Shown here: piece by piece, positions 26,321-35,214 of the stretch
How positions within the stretch are numbered: the first letter of the stretch is position 1
Layout of the letters: each line of letters opens with the position of its first letter
DNA from: Pseudomonadota bacterium
GTDB taxonomy: Bacteria; Pseudomonadota; Gammaproteobacteria; Burkholderiales; Rhodocyclaceae
Length of the DNA: 44,183 bases
Assembly: GCA_018261905.1 (NCBI GenBank)
Contig: JAGTRU010000031.1
Span: 1-44,183 of the forward strand
Direction of reading: 5' to 3'
Translations under genes and position numbers: made by a program
Notes under the pieces: generated by a model
Seen by the model: only the letters and a program-made list of their open reading frames with translations
Database searches by the model: none
Told to the model about the DNA's origin: nothing

Positions 26321-27070
26321 TCAGCGCAGGCTGTGGGTGGAAACGCATGCCGCCCGGGCTTCCCCGAACAATCGGCCCTGCCCCAGACGGGCGCCCAGTT
26401 GGCGGGCTTGCGCAAACTCGCCGGCCTGGCTGATGTCGCTGACATGGATTTTCGCCGGGCAGTCCTGACCGATTTCGCTCAGGGCGCCCAACGGTCGTTT
26501 GATGATGTCGACGGCGAACAGTTCAGGATGTTCGCCATCGCCGGTTAGGGCAATGCGATAGCCGCGTGCCCGGTAATTGTTCACCGCATCGGCCAGACGC
26601 TGGTCGTCGAGCAGCGGGCCGCTGGCCAGTTCGAGAACGAGATCGTCGGGGGCCAGACCGCAACGCTTGAGGACCGCCTCGAACACCAGGCCGTGCCGGG
26701 CCGGCACGGCCAGTAGATGGCGCGGATGCACCGACAGTTGCAGGTAGCCGCCGGCATGGCGGCGCTGGGCGAGAAAATTGAGGGCGTGCAGGGTGCGGCA
26801 CAGGCGGTCGAATTGGACCACGGCTTCGGCTGTCTGGCAGGCGGCATAGGCCTCTTCGGCGGTGATGGCCGCGCCGTCATCGCGGCTGGCGGCGAGAAAA
26901 GCCTGGTGGCCGACGACCTGCCCGCTTTCGATGTCAACGATGGGCTGGAACAGTGAGCGCAGGCGCAGGCCGTCATGCCAGGCGGCAGCGCCCGCGCCGT
27001 CGCCATACAGCGTGCTGTCGCCGGCGGTATCGGTACTGTTGAAATAACGGATCAGGTCGGTCAGCGGCAT
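26321..27070 (-). CDS. Degenerate EAL-domain protein
   Basis: A 249-residue protein with an EAL fold spanning ~35-245 ([63 protein letters not shown]). Key c-di-GMP phosphodiesterase residues are lost: the EAL triplet reads QAF at 56-58, the DDFGTG loop reads TGDGEH, and the QGYLF end is only partly kept. Hydrolysis is therefore unlikely; it may bind a ligand or a protein partner. No GGDEF or PAS domain is attached. It lies 4 bases after the sulfate-binding protein gene and 38 before cysK, so it belongs to the sulfur operon. Confidence 0.82.
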   Translation of the reverse strand: MPLTDLIRYFNSTDTAGDSTLYGDGAGAAAWHDGLRLRSLFQPIVDIESGQVVGHQAFLAASRDDGAAITAEEAYAACQTAEAVVQFDRLCRTLHALNFLAQRRHAGGYLQLSVHPRHLLAVPARHGLVFEAVLKRCGLAPDDLVLELASGPLLDDQRLADAVNNYRARGYRIALTGDGEHPELFAVDIIKRPLGALSEIGQDCPAKIHVSDISQAGEFAQARQLGARLGQGRLFGEARAACVSTHSLR

Positions 27071-27074
27071 GCTT

Positions 27075-28070
27075 TTATTTTTTCAGGTAGATCTGGTCGA
27101 AGCTGCCGCCGTCCGCAAAGTGGGTCTTTTGCGCCTTTCCCCAGCCGCCGAAGGTGTCGTCGATGGTGACCAGTTTGAGCTTGGGGAACTGCGCGGCGTA
27201 TTTGGCGGCAATCTTGCTGTCGCGCGGCCGGTAGTAATGTTTTGCCGCGATGTTCTGGCCTTCCTCGGAATACAGGTAGTCGAGATAGGCCTGGGCGGTC
27301 AGCCGTGTGCCGCGCTTGTCGACCACCTTGTCGACGACGGCAACCGGCGGTTCGGCGAGGATCGACAGGCTGGGCGCGACGATCTCGAACTTGTCCTTGC
27401 CGATTTCATTGACCGCCAGTTGGGCTTCATTTTCCCAGGCAATCAGCACGTCGCCGAGGCCGCGTTCGACAAAAGTCGTGGTCGAGCCGCGGGCGCCGGA
27501 ATCGAGTACCGGCACGTTCTTGAAGATCGCGGTGACCAGTTCCCTGGCCTTCTGTTCGTTGCCACCCGGCTGCTTCAGCGCCCAGGCCCAGGCCGCCAGG
27601 TAGTTCCAGCGGGCGCCGCCGGAGGTCTTGGGATTCGGCGTGATGACGGCGATGCCGGGGCGGGCCAGATCGTTCCAGTCGCGGATGGCCTTTGGATTGC
27701 CCTTGCGTACCAGGAAAACGATGGTCGAGGTATAGGGGGCGGAGTTGTGCGGGAAGCGCTTTTGCCAGTCGGCCGGAATCAGGTGGCGTTCAGCCAGCGC
27801 ATCGAGATCGGAACCCAGGGCCAGAGTCACGACATCGGCTTCCAGGCCGTCGGCCACCGAACGCGCCTGCTTGCCGGAACCGCCGTGCGACTGGCGGATA
27901 TTGATGCTTTGCCCGGTCTTGCCCTGCCAGTACTTGCCGAAGGCGGCGTTGAAATCCTTGTACAGCTCGCGCGTCGGGTCGTAGGAGACGTTGAGCAGGC
28001 TCATCTGGGCAAAGGCATTGCCCAGCGTCAAGGCGGTGATGAGGACCGCAGAAAAAACCTGTTTGCGCAT
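27075..28070 (-). CDS. sbp: Sulfate ABC transporter substrate-binding protein
   Basis: A 331-residue periplasmic protein that captures sulfate for the CysTWA importer. Residues 1-21 ([21 protein letters not shown]) are a signal peptide. [86 protein letters not shown] and YYRPRD match Sbp throughout (closer to Sbp than to CysP, from memory of E. coli Sbp). GGGAG at 28077-28081 is the ribosome-binding site, six bases from the ATG and inside a hairpin. No permease or ATPase gene is in the window. Confidence 0.96.
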   Translation of the reverse strand: MRKQVFSAVLITALTLGNAFAQMSLLNVSYDPTRELYKDFNAAFGKYWQGKTGQSINIRQSHGGSGKQARSVADGLEADVVTLALGSDLDALAERHLIPADWQKRFPHNSAPYTSTIVFLVRKGNPKAIRDWNDLARPGIAVITPNPKTSGGARWNYLAAWAWALKQPGGNEQKARELVTAIFKNVPVLDSGARGSTTTFVERGLGDVLIAWENEAQLAVNEIGKDKFEIVAPSLSILAEPPVAVVDKVVDKRGTRLTAQAYLDYLYSEEGQNIAAKHYYRPRDSKIAAKYAAQFPKLKLVTIDDTFGGWGKAQKTHFADGGSFDQIYLKK

Positions 28071-28114
28071 GAAAAACTCCCGTCAATCGAGTCAGAACTC
28101 GGAATGACGGGAGT
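28071..28114 (-). terminator. Terminator-like hairpin at the ilvA/sbp junction
   Basis: On the minus strand ACTCCCGTCA (28114-28105) pairs perfectly with TGACGGGAGT (28085-28076), with an inner 5-bp stem (28101-28097 with 28092-28088) and then TTTTTC. This is a good rho-independent terminator for ilvA, which ends at 28177. Its right arm holds the GGGAG ribosome-binding site of sbp, whose ATG begins one base after the T run. Confidence 0.8.
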
Positions 28115-28140
28115 ATAGGCTGGCCGGGCTTATTCAGTGA
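28112..28140 (-). promoter_or_regulatory. Possible sbp promoter
   Basis: Read on the minus strand, TATACT (28117-28112) is a good -10, with TCACTG (28140-28135) 17 bases upstream as a poor -35. A start about 7 bases after the -10 would fall at the base of the hairpin's left arm. Confidence 0.4.
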
Positions 28141-28157
28141 AAGAAGGAATTTTCACT
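28136..28157. promoter_or_regulatory. Inverted repeat upstream of sbp (possible operator)
   Basis: AGTGAAA (28136-28142) and TTTCACT (28151-28157) form a perfect 7-bp inverted repeat with an 8-base spacer. It overlaps the putative -35 of sbp and has no T run, so it looks more like a protein-binding site than a terminator. The regulator is unknown. Confidence 0.4.
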
Positions 28158-28176
28158 AATAAATAGCCGCTGGGAA

Positions 28177-29721
28177 TTAGCCGAGAAAAAGCTTGTAGGC
28201 CGGATTCTGGCTTTCGTCCCAATGGGCGTAGCCAAGATTCTTCAGGAATTCCCGGAACTGCCCCATTTCACTGCCCGGAACCTGCATGCCGACCAGCACC
28301 CGGCCGTAGTCGGCACCATGGTTGCGGTAATGGAACAGGCTGATGTTCCAGCCGGCACTCATCTGGGTCAGGAAATTCATCAGGGCGGCCGGTCGCTCGG
28401 GAAACTCGAAGCGATACAGCAGTTCGCTCATGCCGTCATCGCAGACTTGCGGCGCATGGCCGCCAACCATATGGCGGATGTGGTTCTTGGCCATTTCGTC
28501 GTCGGTCAGATCGAGCGTTGGATAGCCATGCTTGACCAGTTGTTCGAGCAGCTTGTTCGACTCGTGGCGATCGGCGACCTGGATGCCGACGAAGACATGG
28601 GCTTCGCTGGCAGTGTGGTAGCGGTAATTGAATTCGGTGACGTTGCGCTTGCCGATCAGGCCGAGGAACTTCTTGTAGGCCCCGGCCTTTTCCGGCAGCG
28701 TCACGGCGAATACCGCTTCCCTTTGCTCGCCGACTTCGGCCCGTTCGGCGACGAAGCGCAGGCGGTCGAAATTCATGTTGGCGCCGGAAGTCACGGCGAT
28801 CAGGTTCTTGTCCTTGAGCTTGTGCTGGCGGGCATATTCCTTGGCGCCGGCAACGGCCAGCGCGCCGGCCGGCTCGACGATCGAGCGGGTGTCCTCGAAA
28901 ACGTCCTTGATCGCGGCACAGATGGCGTCGGTGTCGACCAGGATGATGTCGTCGAGGTATTCCTTGCACAGGCGGAAGGTTTCCTCGCCGACGTATTTGA
29001 CGGCCGTGCCGTCCGAGAACAGCCCGACCTGCTCAAGACGAACGCGCTTGCCGGCGGCAATCGACTGTTTCATCGCGTCGGCGTCGAAGGTCTCGACGCC
29101 GATGACCTTGATTTCCGGGCGCAGGCGCTTGATGTAGGCGGCGACGCCGGCCGCCAGACCGCCGCCACCGATGGCGCAGAACACGGCGTGGATCGGCCCG
29201 CTATGGCGCGAATGCTGGCGCAGGATTTCCATGGCGACGGTGCCCTGGCCGGCGATCACTTCCGGATCGTCGAAGGGGTGCACGAAGGTCAGCTTTTCGA
29301 CTTTTTCCAGCTCCAGCGCGTGGGCGTAGGAATCGTCGAAAGAGTCGCCATGCAGCACGACTTCGCCACCGCGCTGGCGCACCGCGTCGACTTTGATGGC
29401 CGGCGTCGAAGTCGGCATGACGATGACTGCCCGGCAGCCGAGCTTGGCGGCTGACAGGGCAACGCCCTGGGCGTGGTTGCCGGCCGAGGCGCAGATGACG
29501 CCGCGTTTCATTTTCTCGGCCGACAGGCTGGCGATCTTGTTGTAGGCGCCGCGCAGCTTGAAGGAGAACACCGGCTGCATGTCCTCGCGCTTCAGGATAA
29601 TCTTGTTGCCGACCCGGCCGGAAAGGTTGGCGGCAAGTTCGAGTGGCGTTTCGATGGCCACGTCGTAAACCTGTGCGTTGAGAACTTTTTCGAGATAATC
29701 CGGGTGCATGGCGCGATTCAT
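28177..29721 (-). CDS. ilvA: Threonine ammonia-lyase, biosynthetic (two ACT domains)
   Basis: A 514-residue PLP enzyme that converts threonine to 2-oxobutanoate, the first step of isoleucine synthesis. The PLP Lys is Lys55 in FSFKLRGAYN; ASAGNHAQGVALSA, the glycine loop AIGGGGLAAG and VTSGANMNFDRLRF complete the catalytic domain. Two C-terminal ACT-like regulatory domains (~340-415 and ~430-510) are the allosteric sites for isoleucine and valine in E. coli IlvA. ATG 29721 is used; ATG 29709 is possible. It is divergent from yqaA with 25 bases between the starts, and ends 62 bases before the hairpin at 28076-28114. Confidence 0.96.
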   Translation of the reverse strand: MNRAMHPDYLEKVLNAQVYDVAIETPLELAANLSGRVGNKIILKREDMQPVFSFKLRGAYNKIASLSAEKMKRGVICASAGNHAQGVALSAAKLGCRAVIVMPTSTPAIKVDAVRQRGGEVVLHGDSFDDSYAHALELEKVEKLTFVHPFDDPEVIAGQGTVAMEILRQHSRHSGPIHAVFCAIGGGGLAAGVAAYIKRLRPEIKVIGVETFDADAMKQSIAAGKRVRLEQVGLFSDGTAVKYVGEETFRLCKEYLDDIILVDTDAICAAIKDVFEDTRSIVEPAGALAVAGAKEYARQHKLKDKNLIAVTSGANMNFDRLRFVAERAEVGEQREAVFAVTLPEKAGAYKKFLGLIGKRNVTEFNYRYHTASEAHVFVGIQVADRHESNKLLEQLVKHGYPTLDLTDDEMAKNHIRHMVGGHAPQVCDDGMSELLYRFEFPERPAALMNFLTQMSAGWNISLFHYRNHGADYGRVLVGMQVPGSEMGQFREFLKNLGYAHWDESQNPAYKLFLG

Positions 29722-29746
29722 TTAGGGCAAAAGGGGGATTCTACGG

Positions 29747-30172
29747 GTGGAGTGGCTAAACGTCACGGCGGAATACGGCTTGGCGGGGCTGTTTGCCGGC
29801 AGTTTTCTCTCGGCGACGCTGCTGCCGGGCGGCTCGGAAGCCCTGCTCTGGGGCTTTCTCCGGCTGCATCCCGGTGAATCCGGCCTGGCCCTAGCGCTGG
29901 CCACGTTGGGCAACACGGCCGGCGGCATGACGTCCTGGTGGTGTGGCCGCTACCTGCCGCGCTGGCAGAAGCTGGAAAACCTGCCGCAGCGCGAGCGGCT
30001 CGAACGCTGGGGCAGCCCGGTTCTGCTCCTCGCCTGGCTGCCCCTGGTCGGTGATGCCCTGTGCGTCGCCGCCGGCTGGCTGCGCCTGCACTGGCTGCCC
30101 TGCTGCCTGTGCATGGCGCTCGGCAAGTTCGCCCGTTACTGGCTGGTGGCGCAGGCCGCCCTGGCCGGCTGA
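29747..30172 (+). CDS. yqaA: YqaA-family membrane protein (DedA superfamily)
   Basis: A 141-residue inner-membrane protein. GLFAGSFLSATLLPGGSEALLWGFL, LALATLGNTAGGMTSWWCGRYLP, ERWGSPVLLLAWLPLVGDALCVAAGWLRL and LGKFARYW follow E. coli YqaA closely over its whole length. The family belongs to the VTT/DedA group, some members of which move lipids; YqaA itself is uncharacterised. The start is GTG 29747 with GGGGG nine bases upstream. Its promoter must overlap the ilvA start region. Confidence 0.9.
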   Translation: MEWLNVTAEYGLAGLFAGSFLSATLLPGGSEALLWGFLRLHPGESGLALALATLGNTAGGMTSWWCGRYLPRWQKLENLPQRERLERWGSPVLLLAWLPLVGDALCVAAGWLRLHWLPCCLCMALGKFARYWLVAQAALAG

Positions 30173-30235
30173 AGCCTGGCGCCGGGGCCGGGCAACGGCA
30201 GCGAGATCAAATTCCGGAACCTGCTGTCCTGCTCG

Positions 30236-30610
30236 TCAGCCGCTTGCCCCGGCCGCATGTTCCCGGGCCAGCGCCTGCTTCTGTTCGTCCTTGATCTCCT
30301 GCCATGAACGTCCGGCCTCGATGCCGGAAAGACGCGCTTCGAACTTCAGGCAGGCCCTGGCCAGGACGGCTTCGAGCCTGATGCCGCGCTCCTTCTCCAG
30401 CGCGACCACGGCATTCAGGCTGTTCCACAGCAGGTCGCCAAGTTCGTCTTCCAGATAGCAGGCGCGCTGCCGGGGTATCTCTTCGATGACCTCCTCGACC
30501 TCGTCCTGCAGCCCTTGCAGATAACTTTCCGGGCCTGAATACCAGGGATTGTTCCGGTCATACACGGCTTTGCGCCTGACGATTGCCAGCAATTTCTCGA
30601 AGTTTTCCAT
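30236..30610 (-). CDS. MazG-like nucleotide pyrophosphohydrolase
   Basis: A 124-residue all-alpha NTP pyrophosphohydrolase. The metal-binding pattern EExxE...ExxD is seen in LQDEVEEVIEEIPRQRACYLEDELGDLLWNSLNAV. The single short MazG domain differs from the two-domain E. coli MazG (263 residues), so the preferred nucleotide is unknown. The likely start is ATG 30610 (MENFEKLLAIVRRK); the frame stays open to 30694 but the added residues are not family-like. It is a lone gene between yqaA and the large oxidoreductase; the 198 bases upstream show no other gene. Confidence 0.85.
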   Translation of the reverse strand: MENFEKLLAIVRRKAVYDRNNPWYSGPESYLQGLQDEVEEVIEEIPRQRACYLEDELGDLLWNSLNAVVALEKERGIRLEAVLARACLKFEARLSGIEAGRSWQEIKDEQKQALAREHAAGASG

Positions 30611-30808
30611 CGGAACCAGACAATTAACGGACCAGGCCCGATTTTGCCCGAGACAGGCGGTTGTGTCCCCGGCGCGCTTCGGCTTGCGGCTCAAGGCGAG
30701 CCGCCGGCAGGCCGCCTGAACCTTTGGCGGGAGTGCACGTCTACCTCGGCCCGCGTCTTGCGCCGCAATACGCTAAAATCCACCTTTTGACGGACCCCGG
30801 CTGCTTCC

Positions 30809-33800
30809 ATGACTGCCCGCCTGCGCGAAATCCCCTACAACTACACCTCGTTTTCCGATCGCGAGATCGTCATCCGCCTGCTCGGCGCCGACAACTGGGC
30901 CGTACTCGACGAACTCCGTTCCGAGCGCGTCACCGGCCGTTCGGCCCGCATGCTTTACGAGGTGCTGGGCGACATCTGGGTCGTGCAGCGCAATCCCTAC
31001 CTGGTCGATGACTTGCTGGCCAATCGCGAACGGCGCGATGCGCTGGTCAATGCCCTGCATCATCGCCTTTCGGAGGTTGAAAAGCGTCGTGCGGCCACCG
31101 AAGATGAAGGTCCGGAGCGTTCGGCCAAGGTCAAGCGCCTGGTCGATGCGGCACGCGACGCCGTCAACCGTTTCGCCGAGCGCTTCGGCGAAGCCCACGA
31201 CCTGCGCCGCAAGGTGACGAAGATCCTGAGCAAGCACACGCGCAAGGACAATATCGCCTTCGACGGCCTGGCCCGCGTTTCGCACGTCACCGACGCGACC
31301 GACTGGCGCGTCGAATATCCTTTCGTCGTCCTTTACCCGGATACGGAAGAGGAAATCGGCCACCTGGTGCGCGGCTGTATCGAGGCCGGTCTGACCATCA
31401 TTCCGCGGGGTGGCGGCACCGGTTATACCGGCGGCGCCGTGCCGTTGACGGCGAATTCGGCCGTCATCAATACCGAAAAGCTCATCGATATCGGCCCGGT
31501 CGAGGAACTGGTGCTGGCTGGCCATGAAACGCCGTACGCGACGATTCGTACCGGCGCTGGCGTCGTCACCGACCGCGTTGCGGAAGCCGCTTCGCTGGCT
31601 GGCCGTGTCTTTGCTGTCGACCCGACTTCGGCTTCCGCTTCCTGCATCGGCGGCAACATCGCCATGAATGCCGGCGGCAAGAAGGCCGTGCTGTGGGGCA
31701 CGGCGCTCGACAACCTGGCCTGGTGGAAGATGGTCGACCCGGATGGCAACTGGTTGGAAGTCGAGCGCGTCAATCACAACTACGGCAAGATCCACGAGCA
31801 GGAAAACGTCGAATTCCGTTTGAAGCGTTTCGACCCGAGCGGCAAGAAGTTTCTCGGCGAGGAAATCCTGACCATGCCGGGTGCCGCCTGTCGCAAGACC
31901 GGGCTGGGCAAGGACGTCACCGACAAGTTCCTCGGCGGCGTGCCCGGCGTGCAGAAGGAAGGCACCGACGGCATCATCGTCGCGGCGCGCTGGGTGCTGC
32001 ACAAGATGCCGCCGGTGACGCGCACCGTCTGCCTCGAATTCTTCGGCCAGGTGCGCGAAGCCGTGCCGGCCATCGTCGAGATCACCGATTATTTCAAGCC
32101 GGGCGGTGCCGGGCATGCGGCCGGTGTCCTGCTGGCCGGCCTCGAACACATGGACGAGCGCTATGTGAAGGCCGTCGGTTATGCGACCAAGGCCAAGCGC
32201 CATGGCCGGCCGAAGATGGTCCTGATTGGCGATCTCGTCGGTCACGACGAAAAGGCCGTGATGGCCGCCGCCTCGGAAGTCGTCCGGATGTGCAACCTGC
32301 GCGCCGCCGAAGGCTTCATCGCCGTCGATGCCGAGACGCGCAAGAAATTCTGGCTCGATCGTTCGCGCACGGCGGCCATTTCACGCCATACCAATGCCTT
32401 CAAGGTCAATGAAGACGTCGTCATTCCGCTGCCGCGCATGGGCGATTACTGCGACGGCATCGAACGCATCAACATCGAGCTGTCCACGCAGAACAAGCTG
32501 GCCCTGTGCGATGCGCTGACCGCCTTCTTCCAGGGCGACCTGCCCTTGCATCGTGGCGACACGACGCTCGATACCAATGTGCTGCTCGGCGATCGTCGCC
32601 AGGCGGCGCTCGATTACATCGCCGCCGTCCGCCTGCGCTGGGAATGGCTGCTCGACAACCTCGACCTGCCGCTGGCCGAAGCCGAATCGCGCTTCCTCTC
32701 CTATGGCGTACAGGCCGGCGAACTGACCAACAAAGCCGCCGATCCGAGGCTCTTTCACCGTCTGCAGGATTATTCGGTACGCGTCTCGTGGAAGCAGGAA
32801 CTGCACGCCCGCCTGGCCAAGATTTTCGACGGCGGCGTCTATCGCCCGATCCTCGAGCGCCTTGAGGCGATCCATAAGGAAGTGCTGCGCGGCCGCGTCT
32901 TCGTCGCCCTGCACATGCATGCCGGCGACGGCAACGTGCATACCAACATCCCGGTCAATTCCGACAATTACGAGATGTTGCAGACGGCCAACAAGGCGGT
33001 CGAGCGCATCATGCATCTGGCGCGTTCGCTGGATGGCGTGATTTCCGGCGAACACGGCATCGGCATCACCAAGCTGGAATTCCTGACCGAAGCCGAAATC
33101 GCGCCCTTCCGCGCCTACAAGCAGAAGGTCGATCCGCACAACCATTTCAACAAGGGCAAACTGATGCCCGGCGGCGACATGAGCAAGGCCTATACGCCGT
33201 CCTTCAGCCTGCTCGGTACCGAATCGCTGATCATGGAACAGTCGGAAATCGGCAAGATTTCCGACATGGTCAAGGACTGCCTGCGCTGCGGCAAATGCAA
33301 GCCGGTGTGCTCGACGCATGTGCCGCGCGCCAATCTGCTTTACTCGCCGCGCAACAAGATTCTCGCCACGTCGCTGCTGGTCGAGGCCTTCCTCTACGAA
33401 GAGCAGACCCGGCGCGGCATTTCGCTGAAGCATTTCGATGAATTCAACGATGTCGCCGACCATTGCACGGTCTGCCACCGCTGCGTCAAACCCTGCCCGG
33501 TGGACATCGATTTCGGCGATGTCTCGGTGGCGATGCGCAACTTCCTGCGCAAACAGAAAAAGAAGCGCTTCAGTCCCGGCACTTTCGCGGCGCTGACTTA
33601 TCTGAATCTCAAGGATCCGGCGACCATCAAGCTGATGCGTTTCGGCATGATGGACTTCGGTTTCAAGGCCCAGCGCCTGGCGCACCGGGTGGCCAAGGCC
33701 CTCGGTCTGACCCAGGACAGCCGCCAGCACCCGCCGGCGACGCTGGGGGCGCCAACGGTCAAGACCCAGGTCATCCATTTCCTCAACCGGCCGATGCCGG

Positions 33801-34684
33801 GCAACCTGCCCAAGCGCACCTCGCGCGCCCTGCTCGATATCGAGGACGACAAGGTCATCCCGGTCATCCGCAATCCGCACAAGACGACGGAAGAATCGGA
33901 TGCCGTCTTCTACTTCCCGGGTTGCGGCTCGGAGCGCCTGTTCTCGCAGGTCGGCCTGGCCACCCAGGCGATGCTCTATGAAGTCGGTGCGACCACCGTG
34001 CTGCCGCCGGGCTACCTGTGCTGCGGCTATCCGCAGACCTCCTCGGGCGATGAGGACAAGGGCCAGAAGATCACCACCGATAACCGCGTGCTCTTCCACC
34101 GCGTCGCCAACACCCTGAATTATCTCGACATCAAGACGGTGATCGTCTCCTGCGGTACCTGCATGGATCAGTTGCAGAAATACCAGTTCGAGAAAATCTT
34201 CCCGGGCTGCCGCCTGCTCGACATCCACGAGTACCTGATGGAAAAGGGCGTCAAGCTGCAGGGGGTCGAAGGCACCCGCTACATGTACCACGATCCCTGC
34301 CACACGCCGATGAAGGTCTATGCGCCGCTCGCCGTGACCAAGGCCCTGATGGGCCAGGACGTGCCGCTGACTGACCGCTGCTGCGGCGATGCCGGCTCCT
34401 TCGCCTATGCGCGGCCGGACATCGCGACCCAGGTCAAATTCCGCAAGCAGGAAGAGATCGAAAAGGGGGCGACGGCCTTGCGGGCCGACGGTTTCAAGGG
34501 CGACGTGAAGATCCTGACCTCCTGCCCGGCCTGTTTGCAGGGGCTTTCCCGCTATGACGACGATGCCGGCACCCAGGCCGATTACATCGTGGTCGAGATG
34601 GCCAAGCACCTGCTCGGCGAAAACTGGGCGGCGCAGTATGTCGACCGGGCCAACCACGGGGGCATCGAGCGGGTATTGCTGTAA
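30809..34684 (+). CDS. Large FAD/Fe-S oxidoreductase with N-terminal DUF3683
   Basis: A 1291-residue fusion related to D-lactate/glycolate dehydrogenases. Order: DUF3683 (~1-165); FAD-binding PCMH domain (~170-400, with [15 protein letters not shown] near 200); FAD-oxidase C-terminal domain ([14 protein letters not shown] ~704, [10 protein letters not shown] ~750); two [4Fe-4S] motifs ([11 protein letters not shown] ~824 and [12 protein letters not shown] ~886); and two CCG domains (CCGYPQ ~1070, CGTCMDQL ~1115, [14 protein letters not shown] ~1190, SCPACLQG ~1238), as in GlcF/LldE/HdrB. It probably oxidises a 2-hydroxyacid and passes electrons to quinones or a carrier; the substrate is unknown. 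No membrane segment or signal peptide is seen. Confidence 0.93.
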   Translation: MTARLREIPYNYTSFSDREIVIRLLGADNWAVLDELRSERVTGRSARMLYEVLGDIWVVQRNPYLVDDLLANRERRDALVNALHHRLSEVEKRRAATEDEGPERSAKVKRLVDAARDAVNRFAERFGEAHDLRRKVTKILSKHTRKDNIAFDGLARVSHVTDATDWRVEYPFVVLYPDTEEEIGHLVRGCIEAGLTIIPRGGGTGYTGGAVPLTANSAVINTEKLIDIGPVEELVLAGHETPYATIRTGAGVVTDRVAEAASLAGRVFAVDPTSASASCIGGNIAMNAGGKKAVLWGTALDNLAWWKMVDPDGNWLEVERVNHNYGKIHEQENVEFRLKRFDPSGKKFLGEEILTMPGAACRKTGLGKDVTDKFLGGVPGVQKEGTDGIIVAARWVLHKMPPVTRTVCLEFFGQVREAVPAIVEITDYFKPGGAGHAAGVLLAGLEHMDERYVKAVGYATKAKRHGRPKMVLIGDLVGHDEKAVMAAASEVVRMCNLRAAEGFIAVDAETRKKFWLDRSRTAAISRHTNAFKVNEDVVIPLPRMGDYCDGIERINIELSTQNKLALCDALTAFFQGDLPLHRGDTTLDTNVLLGDRRQAALDYIAAVRLRWEWLLDNLDLPLAEAESRFLSYGVQAGELTNKAADPRLFHRLQDYSVRVSWKQELHARLAKIFDGGVYRPILERLEAIHKEVLRGRVFVALHMHAGDGNVHTNIPVNSDNYEMLQTANKAVERIMHLARSLDGVISGEHGIGITKLEFLTEAEIAPFRAYKQKVDPHNHFNKGKLMPGGDMSKAYTPSFSLLGTESLIMEQSEIGKISDMVKDCLRCGKCKPVCSTHVPRANLLYSPRNKILATSLLVEAFLYEEQTRRGISLKHFDEFNDVADHCTVCHRCVKPCPVDIDFGDVSVAMRNFLRKQKKKRFSPGTFAALTYLNLKDPATIKLMRFGMMDFGFKAQRLAHRVAKALGLTQDSRQHPPATLGAPTVKTQVIHFLNRPMPGNLPKRTSRALLDIEDDKVIPVIRNPHKTTEESDAVFYFPGCGSERLFSQVGLATQAMLYEVGATTVLPPGYLCCGYPQTSSGDEDKGQKITTDNRVLFHRVANTLNYLDIKTVIVSCGTCMDQLQKYQFEKIFPGCRLLDIHEYLMEKGVKLQGVEGTRYMYHDPCHTPMKVYAPLAVTKALMGQDVPLTDRCCGDAGSFAYARPDIATQVKFRKQEEIEKGATALRADGFKGDVKILTSCPACLQGLSRYDDDAGTQADYIVVEMAKHLLGENWAAQYVDRANHGGIERVLL

Positions 34685-34761
34685 AGCAGGGGGGCATGAA
34701 AGCGCAGCTTGCGGGATTGCCTCTCTGATGTAATGCTAGTCACATGACTGGAGTGACGGAC

Positions 34762-35214
34762 ATGGACAACGGCGACAAGGCCTGTGAATTATGTACGGCG
34801 GCGGGAGGGGTTCTCCTTTGGGAATCTCCCTGCTGTCGCATCGTGCGTGTGATGGATGCGCAATACCCCGGTTTTTGCCGGGTCATCTGGACCGCGCATG
34901 TGCGCGAAATGACCGACCTCCCTGTCGAACAGCAGCAAGCCTTGATGCAGGTGGTGTTCGCCGTCGAAGCCGTGGTTCGTGCTTTGTTCCAGCCGCATAA
35001 GATCAATCTCGCCTCTTTCGGCAACATGGTGCCGCATATGCACTGGCATATCATTCCCCGCTGGCTGGATGACCAGCATTTTCCCGAGCCGATCTGGGGG
35101 GCGGCTCAGCGCGCCGGCCGGGCGGCCCGCCCCGTCGTCGATGATGCGACGCTGAGTCAGGCCTTGGCGCGCGCCCTTGCCACCGTCGTCACCCGTACGG
35201 GAAATCCATCATGA
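34762..35214 (+). CDS. HIT family protein
   Basis: A 150-residue histidine-triad nucleotide-binding protein. The triad is HMHWHIIPRW (His92, His94, His96), preceded by INLASFGNMVPH. Proteins of this group hydrolyse dinucleoside polyphosphates or AMP/ADP derivatives; the substrate here is unknown. Cys residues in KACELCTAAGG may bind zinc as in some HIT hydrolases. ATG 34762 is preferred because GGAG sits 8 bases upstream; ATG 34744 is also in frame. The stop overlaps the next gene's start by four bases (ATGA). Confidence 0.9.
   Translation: MDNGDKACELCTAAGGVLLWESPCCRIVRVMDAQYPGFCRVIWTAHVREMTDLPVEQQQALMQVVFAVEAVVRALFQPHKINLASFGNMVPHMHWHIIPRWLDDQHFPEPIWGAAQRAGRAARPVVDDATLSQALARALATVVTRTGNPS

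Noticed and set aside
30773..34657. Two long minus-strand open frames (490 and 758 codons) opposite the large oxidoreductase gene
   Set aside because: They mirror a strongly supported plus-strand gene, have no recognisable domains or ribosome-binding sites, and reflect high-GC codon bias that removes stops on the opposite strand.
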